Below, piece after piece: positions 41,135-50,154 of a DNA stretch of 64,000 nt. How positions within the stretch are numbered: position 1 is the stretch's first letter; the number at the start of each line of letters is the position of its first letter. The notes under the pieces were generated by a model. It was not told the DNA's origin, did not search any database, and worked only from the letters and a program-made list of their open reading frames with translations. The DNA comes from Xylanimonas oleitrophica (GTDB lineage Bacteria > Actinomycetota > Actinomycetes > Actinomycetales > Cellulomonadaceae): the NCBI RefSeq assembly GCF_003244315.1, contig NZ_QKWH01000004.1:186001-250000 (forward strand), written 5' to 3'. The position numbers and the translations under genes are program-made.

Positions 41135-41787
41135 GCACCGCGCAGGGTCCGACGGCGGGGGCCGACGGCACGTCGCTGGCCCCCGCCCCCGGGGCGCAGG
41201 AGGCCCCCGGCGGCAGCGACACCGCCGGTGCTGACGGTGACCGCGGTGCTGACGGTGGCCCCGAGGCCGGCGTCGGCCGGGCCGCGCCCACGGGCCGCCG
41301 CCTGGGCGAGCTCGTCGTGGCCGCGGTCGTCACGGGTCTCGGTGCGTTCGTGCTCGTGGACGCGGGCTCGATCGTCGTGCCGGGCTCGGCCAACACCCTC
41401 GGGCCGCGCGCCTTCCCGTACCTGGTGGGCGGCCTGCTGCTGGTCGCGGGTGTCGCCCTGCTGGTCCAGGTGCTCCGCGGGCGCCTGGGCGAGGAGGAGG
41501 GCGGCGAGGACGTCGACCTCGCCGTCCGCACCGACTGGCGCACCGTGGCGATCCTCGCCGGCGTGTTCGTGCTGCACGTGTTCACCATCAACCCGCTCGG
41601 CTGGCCGCTCGCCGGCGCCCTCCTGTTCGCCGGCTCCGCCGTCGCGCTGGGAGCCCGCCCGTGGTGGCGGGCCGTGGCCGCCGGCGTGGTGCTCGCGCTC
41701 GTCATCCAGGTCGTCTTCGGCGCCTGGCTGGGCCTGAGCCTGCCTGCCGGACCGTTCCTGAGAGGGGTGCCGTTCCTCCATGGGTGA
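41131..41787 (+). CDS. tctB: Tripartite tricarboxylate transporter small subunit
   Basis: Membrane protein of 218 residues with four helices and the TctB pattern ([47 protein letters not shown]). The N-terminal ~50 residues are an unusual Ala/Gly/Asp-rich soluble extension. The GTG start overlaps the tctC stop (GTGA). Its end overlaps the tctA start by 8 bp. Confidence 0.9.
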   Translation: MSTAQGPTAGADGTSLAPAPGAQEAPGGSDTAGADGDRGADGGPEAGVGRAAPTGRRLGELVVAAVVTGLGAFVLVDAGSIVVPGSANTLGPRAFPYLVGGLLLVAGVALLVQVLRGRLGEEEGGEDVDLAVRTDWRTVAILAGVFVLHVFTINPLGWPLAGALLFAGSAVALGARPWWRAVAAGVVLALVIQVVFGAWLGLSLPAGPFLRGVPFLHG

Positions 41788-43339
41788 CCTTCCCGCCCTG
41801 CTCGAGGGCTTCACCACCGTGCTGCACCCCACCTACCTGCTGTACGCGCTGTTCGGCGTGTTCGTGGGCACCGCGGTGGGCGTGCTGCCCGGCATCGGCC
41901 CCGCGATGACCATCGCGCTGCTGCTGCCCCTGACGTACTCGCTGGAGCCCGCGGCGGCGATCATCGTGTTCGCCGGCATCTACTACGGCGGCATGTACGG
42001 CGGCTCCACCACGTCGATCCTGCTGAACACCCCGGGCGAGTCGGCATCGATCGTCACCGCGCTCGAGGGCAACCGGATGGCCCGGGCCGGCCGCGGTGCC
42101 GCCGCGCTGGCCACGGCGGCGATCGGCTCGTTCGTGGCCGGCACCGTGGCCACGGTCGCGCTGACGTTCGTGGCACCGGTCGTGGCCCGCTGGGCCGTGC
42201 GGCTCGGCGAGCCCGACTACTTCGCGCTCATGGTGGTCGCGTTCATCACCGTGGGAGCCCTGCTGGGGTCGTCGGTGCCGCGCGGCATCGCGGCCCTCGG
42301 CCTCGGCCTCTTCCTCGGCCTGGTGGGCACCGACACCCTGACGGGCCAGCAGCGCTTCACGTTCGGGCTGCCCAGCTTCGCCGACGGCATCGACGTCGTC
42401 GTGGTGGCCGTGGGCCTGTTCGCCGTGGGGGAGGCGCTCTACACCGCCTCGCGGCTGCGGCACGGGCCCGTGCACGTCATCCCCGTCGAGAAGGGGTGGC
42501 GCACCTGGATGAAGCGCGAGGACTGGCGCCGCTCCTGGAAGCCGTGGCTGCGAGGCACCGCCATCGGCTTCCCCGTGGGCACCATCCCCGCGGGCGGAGC
42601 CGACGTCGCCACCTTCCTGTCGTACGCGGCCGAGCGGCGGCTGGCCGGCCCGCACCGCAAGCAGTTCGGCCGTGGCGCCATCGAGGGCGTCGCCGGCCCG
42701 GAGTCCGCCAACAACGCGGCCGCCGCCGGCGTCCTCGTGCCCCTGCTGACCCTGGGCCTGCCGACGACGGCGACCGCCGCGATCATCATCGCCGCGTTCC
42801 AGTCCTACGGCATCCAGCCGGGCCCGCTGCTCCTGCAGAACCAGTCAGGTCTCGTGTGGGCGCTCATCGCGAGCCTCTACATCGGCAACGTGATGCTCGT
42901 GGTCCTCAACCTGCCGCTGGTGGGCATGTGGGTGCGCATCCTGCAGATCCCGCGCCACTACCTGTACGCGGGCATCCTCCTGTTCGGCGCCCTCGGCTCC
43001 TACGCCCTGAACTTCTCCCCGGTGGACGTGCTGATCCTCCTGGGCATCGGCGTGGTCGGGTTCTTCATGCGCCGGTTCGGGTACCCCGTGGCCCCCATGG
43101 TGGTGGGCATGATCCTCGGGCCCATGGCGGAGGACAGGCTGCGGCGCTCCCTGGCGATCAGCCAGGGCGACCTCACGTACCTGGTCACGAGCCCGTTCGC
43201 GGCCAGCGCGTACCTCGCGATCGTCGTCGTGGTGTGCCTGGGGCTGTGGCTGCGCCGGCGCGAGCAGAAGGTCGACGCCGAGCTGGAGGGCCTGGCGGAG
43301 GAGATCCGGGTCGAGTCGCAGCAGCAGGAGGTGCGCTGA
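41780..43339 (+). CDS. tctA: Tripartite tricarboxylate transporter large subunit
   Basis: Permease of 519 residues with 11-12 helices. Conserved TctA blocks: [40 protein letters not shown] followed by [37 protein letters not shown] and [19 protein letters not shown]. It forms the Na+- or proton-driven channel with TctB. Its stop overlaps the start of the usp remnant (TGATG), showing that remnant was once part of the operon. Confidence 0.95.
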   Translation: MGDLPALLEGFTTVLHPTYLLYALFGVFVGTAVGVLPGIGPAMTIALLLPLTYSLEPAAAIIVFAGIYYGGMYGGSTTSILLNTPGESASIVTALEGNRMARAGRGAAALATAAIGSFVAGTVATVALTFVAPVVARWAVRLGEPDYFALMVVAFITVGALLGSSVPRGIAALGLGLFLGLVGTDTLTGQQRFTFGLPSFADGIDVVVVAVGLFAVGEALYTASRLRHGPVHVIPVEKGWRTWMKREDWRRSWKPWLRGTAIGFPVGTIPAGGADVATFLSYAAERRLAGPHRKQFGRGAIEGVAGPESANNAAAAGVLVPLLTLGLPTTATAAIIIAAFQSYGIQPGPLLLQNQSGLVWALIASLYIGNVMLVVLNLPLVGMWVRILQIPRHYLYAGILLFGALGSYALNFSPVDVLILLGIGVVGFFMRRFGYPVAPMVVGMILGPMAEDRLRRSLAISQGDLTYLVTSPFAASAYLAIVVVVCLGLWLRRREQKVDAELEGLAEEIRVESQQQEVR

Positions 43340-43446
43340 TGGGGGACGAGGCGCTGCCCGGCACCGGCGTCGTCGTCGTGAGCACCACCACCCAGCAGGT
43401 GCTGTTCACCGCGCCCTGCCCGGTGCTGGCGGTCCGTGGCGCCTAG
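43339..43446 (+). pseudogene. Collapsed universal stress protein gene
   Basis: Thirty-five codons starting at an ATG that overlaps the tctA stop. The first ~14 residues ([14 protein letters not shown]) look like a UspA N-terminus with its first beta strand. The last ~20 (STTTQQVLFTAPCPVLAVRG) match the UspA C-terminal strand and its QQVL-APCPVLAV motif. The roughly 100 residues between, including the nucleotide-binding loop, are missing, yet the frame is kept. UspA genes often follow tctA in actinobacteria. It is best read as an internal-deletion remnant; a functional microprotein is less likely. Confidence 0.6.
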
Positions 43447-43449
43447 GCT
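43444..43449 (+). promoter_or_regulatory. -10 element of a probable leaderless promoter
   Basis: TAGGCT ends 7 nt before the ATG at 43457 and overlaps the stop codon of the usp remnant. Confidence 0.45.
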
Positions 43450-43456
43450 GGGCCGC

Positions 43457-44230
43457 ATGGGTACCGCGCTCGTCACCGGCGCCACCGCCGGGCTCGGACT
43501 GGAGTTCGCCTGGCAGCTGGCCACGGCCCGGCACGACCTCGTGCTCGTCGCGCGCGACGAGGAGCGGCTGGAACGGGTCGCCCGGCAGATCCGTGCCGCC
43601 GCCGGCGTGCGGGTGGAGGTGCTGCCCGCGGACCTGTCGGCGCCGGGCGACCTCGACCGCGTGGCCGAGCGCCTGGCGGTGACGGGCGACGAGCCCGGCG
43701 ACGACCGGCGACCGGTGGGACTGCTGGTCAACAACGCCGGGTTCGGCACGAGCCAGCGGTTCGTCGACGGCGACCTCGACGTCGAGCTGCAGGCGCTGGA
43801 CGTCATGGTCCGGGCCGTGCTGGTCCTCACCCGGGCGGCCGTGGCGCAGATGACGGCTCGCGGCCGTGGCGCGATCCTCAACGTGGGATCGGTGGCCGCG
43901 CTGACGGCGGGCGGCACCTATGCCGCGGCCAAGGCGTGGGTCCGTTCGTTCACCGAGGGCCTCGCCGCCGAGCTGCGGGGCACCGGCGTGACGGCCACCG
44001 TGGTGGCGCCCGGGTTCACGCACACCGAGTTCCACGCCCGCGCAGGGTCGGACATGGCGTCGTTGCCCGAGCTGGCCTGGCTGCAGGCGCCGCGCGTGGT
44101 GGCCGACGCGCTGGCCGACGTGCGCCGCGGGGTCGTGCTGTCCACGCCGTCGGTGCGCTACAAGGCGGCGTCCGCGCTGCTGCGGGTGCTGCCGCGCGCG
44201 GCGGTGCGCCGCCTGGGCCACTACCGCTGA
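43457..44230 (+). CDS. Short-chain dehydrogenase/reductase
   Basis: NAD(P)-dependent oxidoreductase of 257 residues. The classical SDR pattern is present: TGATAGLGLEFA cofactor motif at the N-terminus, NNAG near residue 95, active-site Ser in LNVGSVAAL and YAAAKAW (Tyr-x3-Lys). An Arg or basic residue after beta 2 (VARDEERL) suggests NADPH. The C-terminus is hydrophobic/basic (SALLRVLPRAAVRRLGHYR), suggesting membrane association as in DltE/YqjQ-like SDRs. The substrate is unknown. The start follows a leaderless -10. Confidence 0.9.
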   Translation: MGTALVTGATAGLGLEFAWQLATARHDLVLVARDEERLERVARQIRAAAGVRVEVLPADLSAPGDLDRVAERLAVTGDEPGDDRRPVGLLVNNAGFGTSQRFVDGDLDVELQALDVMVRAVLVLTRAAVAQMTARGRGAILNVGSVAALTAGGTYAAAKAWVRSFTEGLAAELRGTGVTATVVAPGFTHTEFHARAGSDMASLPELAWLQAPRVVADALADVRRGVVLSTPSVRYKAASALLRVLPRAAVRRLGHYR

Positions 44231-44310
44231 GCTACAGCCAGTCCGCCGGCGCCCGTCCCGCTGCACCGCGGTGTCGATGATGCTCACGGCCACATCCTGG
44301 TGGCCGCCCG

Positions 44311-44316
44311 TACGCT
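44311..44316 (+). promoter_or_regulatory. -10 element of a probable leaderless promoter (pyrE)
   Basis: TACGCT ends 7 nt before the GTG start of pyrE. Confidence 0.5.
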
Positions 44317-44323
44317 TGTCCCC

Positions 44324-44902
44324 GTGACCACCGCTGACTTCTCCCCGACCCCCCGCGAGCAGCTGCTCGAGCTCATCAAGGAGCTCGCCGTCGTGCACGG
44401 CAAGGTGACGCTGTCCTCCGGCAAGGAGGCCGACTACTACGTCGACCTGCGCCGGATCACGCTGCACCACCGGGCAGCGCCCCTGGTGGGCCACGTGCTG
44501 CTGGACCACCTGGAGGAGCAGGGCCTCGGCACGGCGGAGGTGGACGCCGTCGGCGGCCTCACGCTGGGGGCCGACCCCATCGCCGACGCCCTGCTGCACG
44601 CCGCCGCCTCGCGCGGGCAGGAGCTCGACGCGTTCGTGGTGCGCAAGTCCGCCAAGACGCACGGCATGCAGCGCCAGATCGAGGGCCCGGACATCGCCGG
44701 CCGCAAGGTCGTCGTCGTGGAGGACACGACGACCACGGGCGGGTCGCCCATCACCGCGATCGAGGCCGCCCGCGCCGCGGGTGCCGAGGTGCTCGCCGTG
44801 GCCACGATCGTGGACCGCGCGACCGGGGCGGGGGAGAAGATCGAGGCCCTCGGCGTGCCCTACCACTACCTGTTCAGCCTGGAGGACGTCGGGCTGGCCT
44901 GA
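44324..44902 (+). CDS. pyrE: Orotate phosphoribosyltransferase
   Basis: Enzyme of 192 residues converting orotate and PRPP to OMP in pyrimidine synthesis. The PRPP-binding signature is VVVVEDTTTTGGSPITAIEA near residue 125. The flexible catalytic loop is RKSAKTHGMQRQIEG. An N-terminal LSSGKEADYYVDLRRI block is typical of PyrE. The GTG start is supported by the leaderless -10. It is isolated from other pyr genes here. Confidence 0.95.
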   Translation: MTTADFSPTPREQLLELIKELAVVHGKVTLSSGKEADYYVDLRRITLHHRAAPLVGHVLLDHLEEQGLGTAEVDAVGGLTLGADPIADALLHAAASRGQELDAFVVRKSAKTHGMQRQIEGPDIAGRKVVVVEDTTTTGGSPITAIEAARAAGAEVLAVATIVDRATGAGEKIEALGVPYHYLFSLEDVGLA

Positions 44903-44914
44903 CGCGGCGGCGTC

Positions 44915-45703
44915 TCAGGGCAGGTGCTGCTCCAGCCCTCTGAACCAGCGCTCCTGGTAGGCGGGCAGGCCGGCGGCCAGGGCGCGGCGCACCCCGTCGC
45001 GCACCTGGTCGGCCGACCACCAGCCACGGCGCACCAGCGCGGGGACGACGTGGTCGTCGAGCCGGCGCCCGTACGTCGTCTGGTCGCGCTGCGCCGGCGA
45101 TGCGCCCTTGACCCCCGGCACGTCGAACAGCCGCGCGAACGTCGTGGTGATCAGCACCGGCCGCTCTTCCAGGTAGCGGAGCAGCTGGGCGCCGTCGCCG
45201 GTGCCGGGCACGCCGGTCACCAGCATCAGCACGGCCCCGTCCTCGACCGGCGGGGGGACGAGTCCGGCGTGGGCCCAGTCGAACATCGCCGCCCGCCCGG
45301 CGTTGCGGTCCCAGGCCTTGGGGTCGGCCCGGAACTGATCCGACCAGCGGGTGACGAAGGCCGGCAGGTCGTCCGGCAGCAGGCGTGGCAGCACGTCACG
45401 GGCGACGGCGAAGTCCAGGGGCCACAGGCCCGTGGCCCGCGCGAGCGGCGAGGTGGCCAGCAGCACGCACTCCGCCACCTGGTGGTGGCCCGGCCTCAGC
45501 GGGCCGTCCCAGGCAGGCTCGCGGGCGGCGACCGGGGCGGCGAGCAGCTCGCGCGCCGTGGTGCGCAGCCGGGCCGGGAGCCGGCGGCGGGCCGCAGGGT
45601 CGAGCGGTTCCAGCACGGCCACGGCCGCCGCGAGGTCGCCCGAGCGCAGCGCACCGGCCAGCAGCGCCGCCGGCTGGGCGAGGCCAGACCCGGCGGCGTT
45701 CAC
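44915..45703 (-). CDS. Hypothetical protein
   Basis: Soluble protein of 262 residues, Ala/Leu/Arg-rich and mostly helical, with no motif I can assign. The C-terminal YQERWFRGLEQ and the helical, HEAT-like character recall, from memory, the N-terminal part of much larger actinobacterial proteins of the DUF6493 type, so it may be a shorter relative or truncation; this is unverified. The GTG start overlaps the stop of the HAD phosphatase gene (GTGA), implying co-translation. Confidence 0.65.
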   Translation of the reverse strand: MNAAGSGLAQPAALLAGALRSGDLAAAVAVLEPLDPAARRRLPARLRTTARELLAAPVAAREPAWDGPLRPGHHQVAECVLLATSPLARATGLWPLDFAVARDVLPRLLPDDLPAFVTRWSDQFRADPKAWDRNAGRAAMFDWAHAGLVPPPVEDGAVLMLVTGVPGTGDGAQLLRYLEERPVLITTTFARLFDVPGVKGASPAQRDQTTYGRRLDDHVVPALVRRGWWSADQVRDGVRRALAAGLPAYQERWFRGLEQHLP

Positions 45704-46476
45704 ACCAGCTCGACCAGGTCCGCGATCGAGTCGACCACGTGCGAGGGCCGGAAGGGGTACTTCTCCACCTCGTGGGCAGCGGTCGAGCCGGTCATGACCA
45801 GGAACGTCTCCAGCCCTGCCTCGATGCCGGCGACGACGTCGGTGTCCATGCGGTCGCCGATCATCGCCGTGGTCTCGGAGTGCGCGTCGATGCGGTTGAG
45901 GGCCGAGCGGAACATCATGGGGTTGGGCTTGCCCACGTAGTACGGCTGGCGGCCCGTGGCGGCGGTGATCATCGCGGCCACCGACCCGGTGGCGGGCAGC
46001 GGGCCCTCCTTCGAGGGGCCGGTGGTGTCCGGGTTCGTGGCGATGAACCGCGAGCCGCCCAGGATGAGTCGGATCGCCTTGGTGATGGCCTCGAACGAGT
46101 ACGTGCGGGTCTCGCCGAGCACCACGTAGTCCGGGTCGTTCTCCGTGAGCGTGTAGCCCGCCTCGTACAGCGCGGTGGTCAGGCCCGCCTCGCCGATGGC
46201 GTACGCCGAGCCGCCCGGCACCTGGTCGGTGAGGAACTGCGCGGTGGCCAGGGCGGAGGTCCAGATGGACTCCTCGGGCAGGTCGATGCCGCTGTCGGCC
46301 AGCCGCGCCCGCAGGTCGCGGGCCGTGAAGATCGAGTTGTTGGTCAGCACGAGGAACGGGCGGCCCTTGTCCCGCAGGGCCTTGATGAACTCCGGCGCAC
46401 CGGGGATGGCGTACCCCTCGTGCACCAGGACGCCGTCCATGTCGGTGAGCCAGGACTCGATGCTGCGCTCGGTCAC
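45700..46476 (-). CDS. HAD-IIA family phosphatase (NagD-like)
   Basis: Enzyme of 258 residues of the haloacid-dehalogenase superfamily, class IIA. Motif I is WLTDMDGVLVHE (nucleophile and acid/base Asp), motif II is LVLTNNS, the Lys is in YYVGKPNPMMF, and motif III/IV is MIGDRMDTDV. A type C2 cap lies between motifs II and III. Such enzymes dephosphorylate nucleotides or sugar phosphates. The GTG start has a GAGAGGA site upstream. It is co-translated with the hypothetical gene at 44915. Confidence 0.92.
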   Translation of the reverse strand: MTERSIESWLTDMDGVLVHEGYAIPGAPEFIKALRDKGRPFLVLTNNSIFTARDLRARLADSGIDLPEESIWTSALATAQFLTDQVPGGSAYAIGEAGLTTALYEAGYTLTENDPDYVVLGETRTYSFEAITKAIRLILGGSRFIATNPDTTGPSKEGPLPATGSVAAMITAATGRQPYYVGKPNPMMFRSALNRIDAHSETTAMIGDRMDTDVVAGIEAGLETFLVMTGSTAAHEVEKYPFRPSHVVDSIADLVELV

Positions 46477-46713
46477 GGGTTGTCCTCTCGGTCAGGTGCT
46501 CGAGCCCGCCGGCGCCGGGGCGGCGGCAGCGGGCCGTCGTCCCCGACCGTACCGGCCGGGGCCCGCGCTGCGCCGGTGGCCGCGCTCGTGGCGCGGACCC
46601 GGTGCGGCGGGTGCGACGGCGCCCGGCGGGGCGCTGGGACGCCGTGGTGGTGGAGGTGCCGTGCACGGAGCGTGAGGGACGCCGCCGCCCGCCTCGCTCG
46701 CCTCCGCGCCCAC

Positions 46714-46719
46714 TAGGCT
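46714..46719 (+). promoter_or_regulatory. -10 element of a probable leaderless promoter
   Basis: TAGGCT ends 7 nt before the GTG at 46727. The 250-bp divergent gap before the HAD gene holds no other recognised element. Confidence 0.5.
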
Positions 46720-46726
46720 TCCGCGG

Positions 46727-47719
46727 GTGACGACCTCCCGCTCCCCGGAGCCGCCTCGCCACGTCGCTCCTCCCGTCGCAGCCCCGGCGTCCGCCGGTGT
46801 GCGCACCAGCTGGCGCTCGGCGCCGCTGTCCGCGCTGCGCGGCGGCCTGGTCGGCGCGGCGGAGTCGGTGCCCGGCATCTCCGGCGGCACCATCGCGCTC
46901 GTGGTGGGCCTGTACGACCAGCTCATCGACGCCGCCGGCCAGCTGCTGCACGCCGTGCGCACCCTGGTGGCCGACGTCGCCCGCGGCCGTGGCGCGTCCG
47001 CCGGCCTGCGCGCGCTGCGGCAGATCGACTGGCCGCTGCTGGTGCCGGTGCTGGCGGGCATGGTCGTGGTGCTGCTGGTGTCCCTCAGCGTGGTGGCGCC
47101 GCTGCTCGAGGAGCACCCGGTGCCCACGCGGGCGGTGTTCTTCGGGATGATCGTGGTGTCGGTGGCGGTGCCGCTGCGGATGATGCCGCACCGGTTCCGA
47201 CCCCTCGACGGCGTGCTGCTGGTGGTCGCGGCCGTGGCCGCGTTCGCGCTGACGGGCCTGCCTGCCGCGCAGTCGACCGGCGACCCGGCCCTGTGGTTCG
47301 TGTTCCTGGGGGCGGCGCTGGCGATCAACGCGCTCGTGCTGCCCGGCGTCTCCGGGTCGTTCCTGCTGGTGGTGCTCGGTCTGTACGTCCCGGTCCAGGA
47401 GGCGTTGCACGCCCGCGACCTGGGGTTCGTCGGGACGTTCCTCCTGGGCGCCGTCGTGGGCCTGGCCTCGTTCGTGAAGGTGCTGCAGTGGCTGCTGCAC
47501 CACCGGCGCCAGGGCACGATGGCGGTGCTCGCGGGCCTCATGATCGGCTCCCTGCGTGCCCTGTGGCCGTGGCAGGACGCCGACGGAGGTCTGCAGGCGC
47601 CGTCGGAGAGCGTCGTGCTGGTGGTGGTGCTGGCGTTCGCCGGTGCCGCCGTCGTCCTCGCGGCGATGCTGTGGGAGTCGCGCCTGACGGCCGCGGGGCA
47701 GACGCCCGGCCGTGCCTGA
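46727..47719 (+). CDS. DUF368 membrane protein, probable undecaprenyl-phosphate translocase
   Basis: Integral membrane protein of 330 residues with 8 or more helices. It has the two DUF368 hallmark repeats: RGGLVGAAESVPGISGGTIA near residue 38 and INALVLPGVSGSFLLVVLGL near 203, which form re-entrant loops in a pseudo-symmetric fold. DUF368 proteins (PopT) have been shown in other bacteria to return the C55-P lipid carrier across the membrane for cell-wall synthesis. That function is inferred here from family membership. The GTG start follows a leaderless -10; the stop overlaps the methylase start by 8 bp. Confidence 0.88.
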   Translation: MTTSRSPEPPRHVAPPVAAPASAGVRTSWRSAPLSALRGGLVGAAESVPGISGGTIALVVGLYDQLIDAAGQLLHAVRTLVADVARGRGASAGLRALRQIDWPLLVPVLAGMVVVLLVSLSVVAPLLEEHPVPTRAVFFGMIVVSVAVPLRMMPHRFRPLDGVLLVVAAVAAFALTGLPAAQSTGDPALWFVFLGAALAINALVLPGVSGSFLLVVLGLYVPVQEALHARDLGFVGTFLLGAVVGLASFVKVLQWLLHHRRQGTMAVLAGLMIGSLRALWPWQDADGGLQAPSESVVLVVVLAFAGAAVVLAAMLWESRLTAAGQTPGRA

Positions 47720-48356
47720 GACGCCCGACGGCGTCGGGGTCGGCCCTTGGGAGGGTCCCTGGCCCGAGGACGCGCGCTACGACCCCGAGCTGCTCGAGCA
47801 CGGCGACCGGCGCAACGTCGTCGACCGTTACCGCTACTGGTCTGTCGAGGCCGTCGTGGCCGACATGGACGCGCGGCGCGACCCCGAGCGGTTCCTGCAC
47901 GTGGCCATCGAGAACTGGGCGCACGACCTCAACATCGGCTCCGTGGTGCGCACCGCCAACGCCTACAACGTGGCGGGCGTCCACGTGGTGGGCCGGCGCC
48001 GCTGGAACCGCCGGGGGGCGATGGTCACCGACCGTTACCTGCACGTGCACCACCACCCCGACGCCCAGGCCCTCGCCGGGTGGGCGGCCACGGCCGGTCC
48101 CGGGGGCGAGCGGGTCCCGCTGGTCGGCGTGGACAACGTGCCCGGCTCGGTGCCGATCGAGGGGCGGGAGCTGCCCCGGCGGTGCGTGCTCGTGCTGGGC
48201 CAGGAGTCCACGGGCCTGACGGCCGAGATGCAGGCGGTGTGCGACGTCGTCGTGCACGTCACCCAGCACGGCTCCACGCGCTCCCTGAACGCCGGCGCGG
48301 CCGCGGCGATCGCCATGCACTCCTGGGCGTTGCAGCACCTGCCGCCCGGCCGCTGA
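47712..48356 (+). CDS. TrmH-family (SpoU) RNA 2'-O-methyltransferase
   Basis: SAM-dependent SPOUT methylase of 214 residues. The three SpoU motifs are present: motif 1 IENWAHDLNIGSVVRTANAY, motif 2 CVLVLGQESTGL, motif 3 GSTRSLNAGAAAAIAMHSW, with the knot-forming C-terminus. The target ribose (tRNA or rRNA) is unknown. GTG start within the end of the DUF368 gene, so the two are probably co-translated. Confidence 0.9.
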   Translation: MPETPDGVGVGPWEGPWPEDARYDPELLEHGDRRNVVDRYRYWSVEAVVADMDARRDPERFLHVAIENWAHDLNIGSVVRTANAYNVAGVHVVGRRRWNRRGAMVTDRYLHVHHHPDAQALAGWAATAGPGGERVPLVGVDNVPGSVPIEGRELPRRCVLVLGQESTGLTAEMQAVCDVVVHVTQHGSTRSLNAGAAAAIAMHSWALQHLPPGR

Positions 48357-48488
48357 GCGCTCCCGGGAGGGGACCTTGGTCCCGACTCCGGCCGCGATCG
48401 TCTCGCGGGCCGGGGTGGGAGTGACGGCCGAGGCGCGGGCGTGGGAGGATCGACCAGGCATATCCGTACGTCACCTGGAGTATCAAAG

Positions 48489-49508
<1,020 letters not shown>

Positions 49509-49525
49509 TCCTCCGCTGAGGACGC

Positions 49526-49561
49526 CGAAGGGCCCGCACCCCCGGGGGTGCGGGCCCTTCG
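49526..49561. terminator. Terminator after fba
   Basis: Perfect 36-bp palindrome (18-bp arms, no dedicated loop) starting 17 bp after the fba stop. It probably also ends the convergent STAS gene transcript. Confidence 0.85.
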
Positions 49562-49639
49562 TGCGTGCCGGGCGCTGCGTGGTGCGTGCCGCCGGGTGCC
49601 GCCTGCGCGTGCCGGTCGGCCGGGACGCGCTCGTGCCGG

Positions 49640-50041
49640 TCAGCGGGGGACGTCGATGCCCTCGTCCTCGTCCACGATCTCGAGCAGCTCCCCGATCCGC
49701 GTCACCTCGAGGAGGAACTTCACCGTGGGCGGGGCCCGCAGGATGCGCACCTTGTGCGGCAGCCGGGACGCCAGGCGCGCGAGGAACGCGACGCCGGAGG
49801 AGTCCATGAAGGTGATGTGGTGGGCATCGATCTCCACCGGCAGACCGGTGGCCTCCGCCTCGGTCATGGCCTCGCCGAGCTCGGGGCCGATGTCGGCGTC
49901 GATCTCGCCGGAGAGCACCAGCCGTGCTCGTGAGGCCCCCACGATCAGGTGGACGCTCGCGGGATCCCCCATGTCGGGCAGATCGTCGTGCGTGTCCGGG
50001 CCGCCCAGCGTGGCGGCCTTCGGTTCTGATGCTTCGCGCAC
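49640..50041 (-). CDS. STAS-domain anti-sigma factor antagonist
   Basis: Soluble protein of 133 residues. An acidic ~28-residue N-terminus precedes a STAS domain with the phospho-site FMDSSGVAFL (Ser81), the target of an RsbW-type kinase and SpoIIE-type phosphatase. Unphosphorylated, it would sequester the kinase and free a sigma factor. The GTG start is supported by GAGAGGAG located 5-6 nt upstream. It is divergent from the phosphatase/kinase gene (113 bp) and resembles the second STAS gene at 52592. Confidence 0.85.
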   Translation of the reverse strand: MREASEPKAATLGGPDTHDDLPDMGDPASVHLIVGASRARLVLSGEIDADIGPELGEAMTEAEATGLPVEIDAHHITFMDSSGVAFLARLASRLPHKVRILRAPPTVKFLLEVTRIGELLEIVDEDEGIDVPR

Positions 50042-50154
50042 GATGCTCCTCTCAAGTTCCCGGCATGCCTCGCGTCCTGTCGGGTACCACACTACGGTTT
50101 GATGACCAGCAGGAACACCACCATGACGGTGCACACTCGCACAGCGGAGGCCGA

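Noticed and set aside
43339-43446. Functional 35-residue microprotein after tctA
   Set aside because: The C-terminal 20 residues match the end of UspA proteins too well for a new protein; a deletion remnant is the simpler reading, although expression is not excluded.
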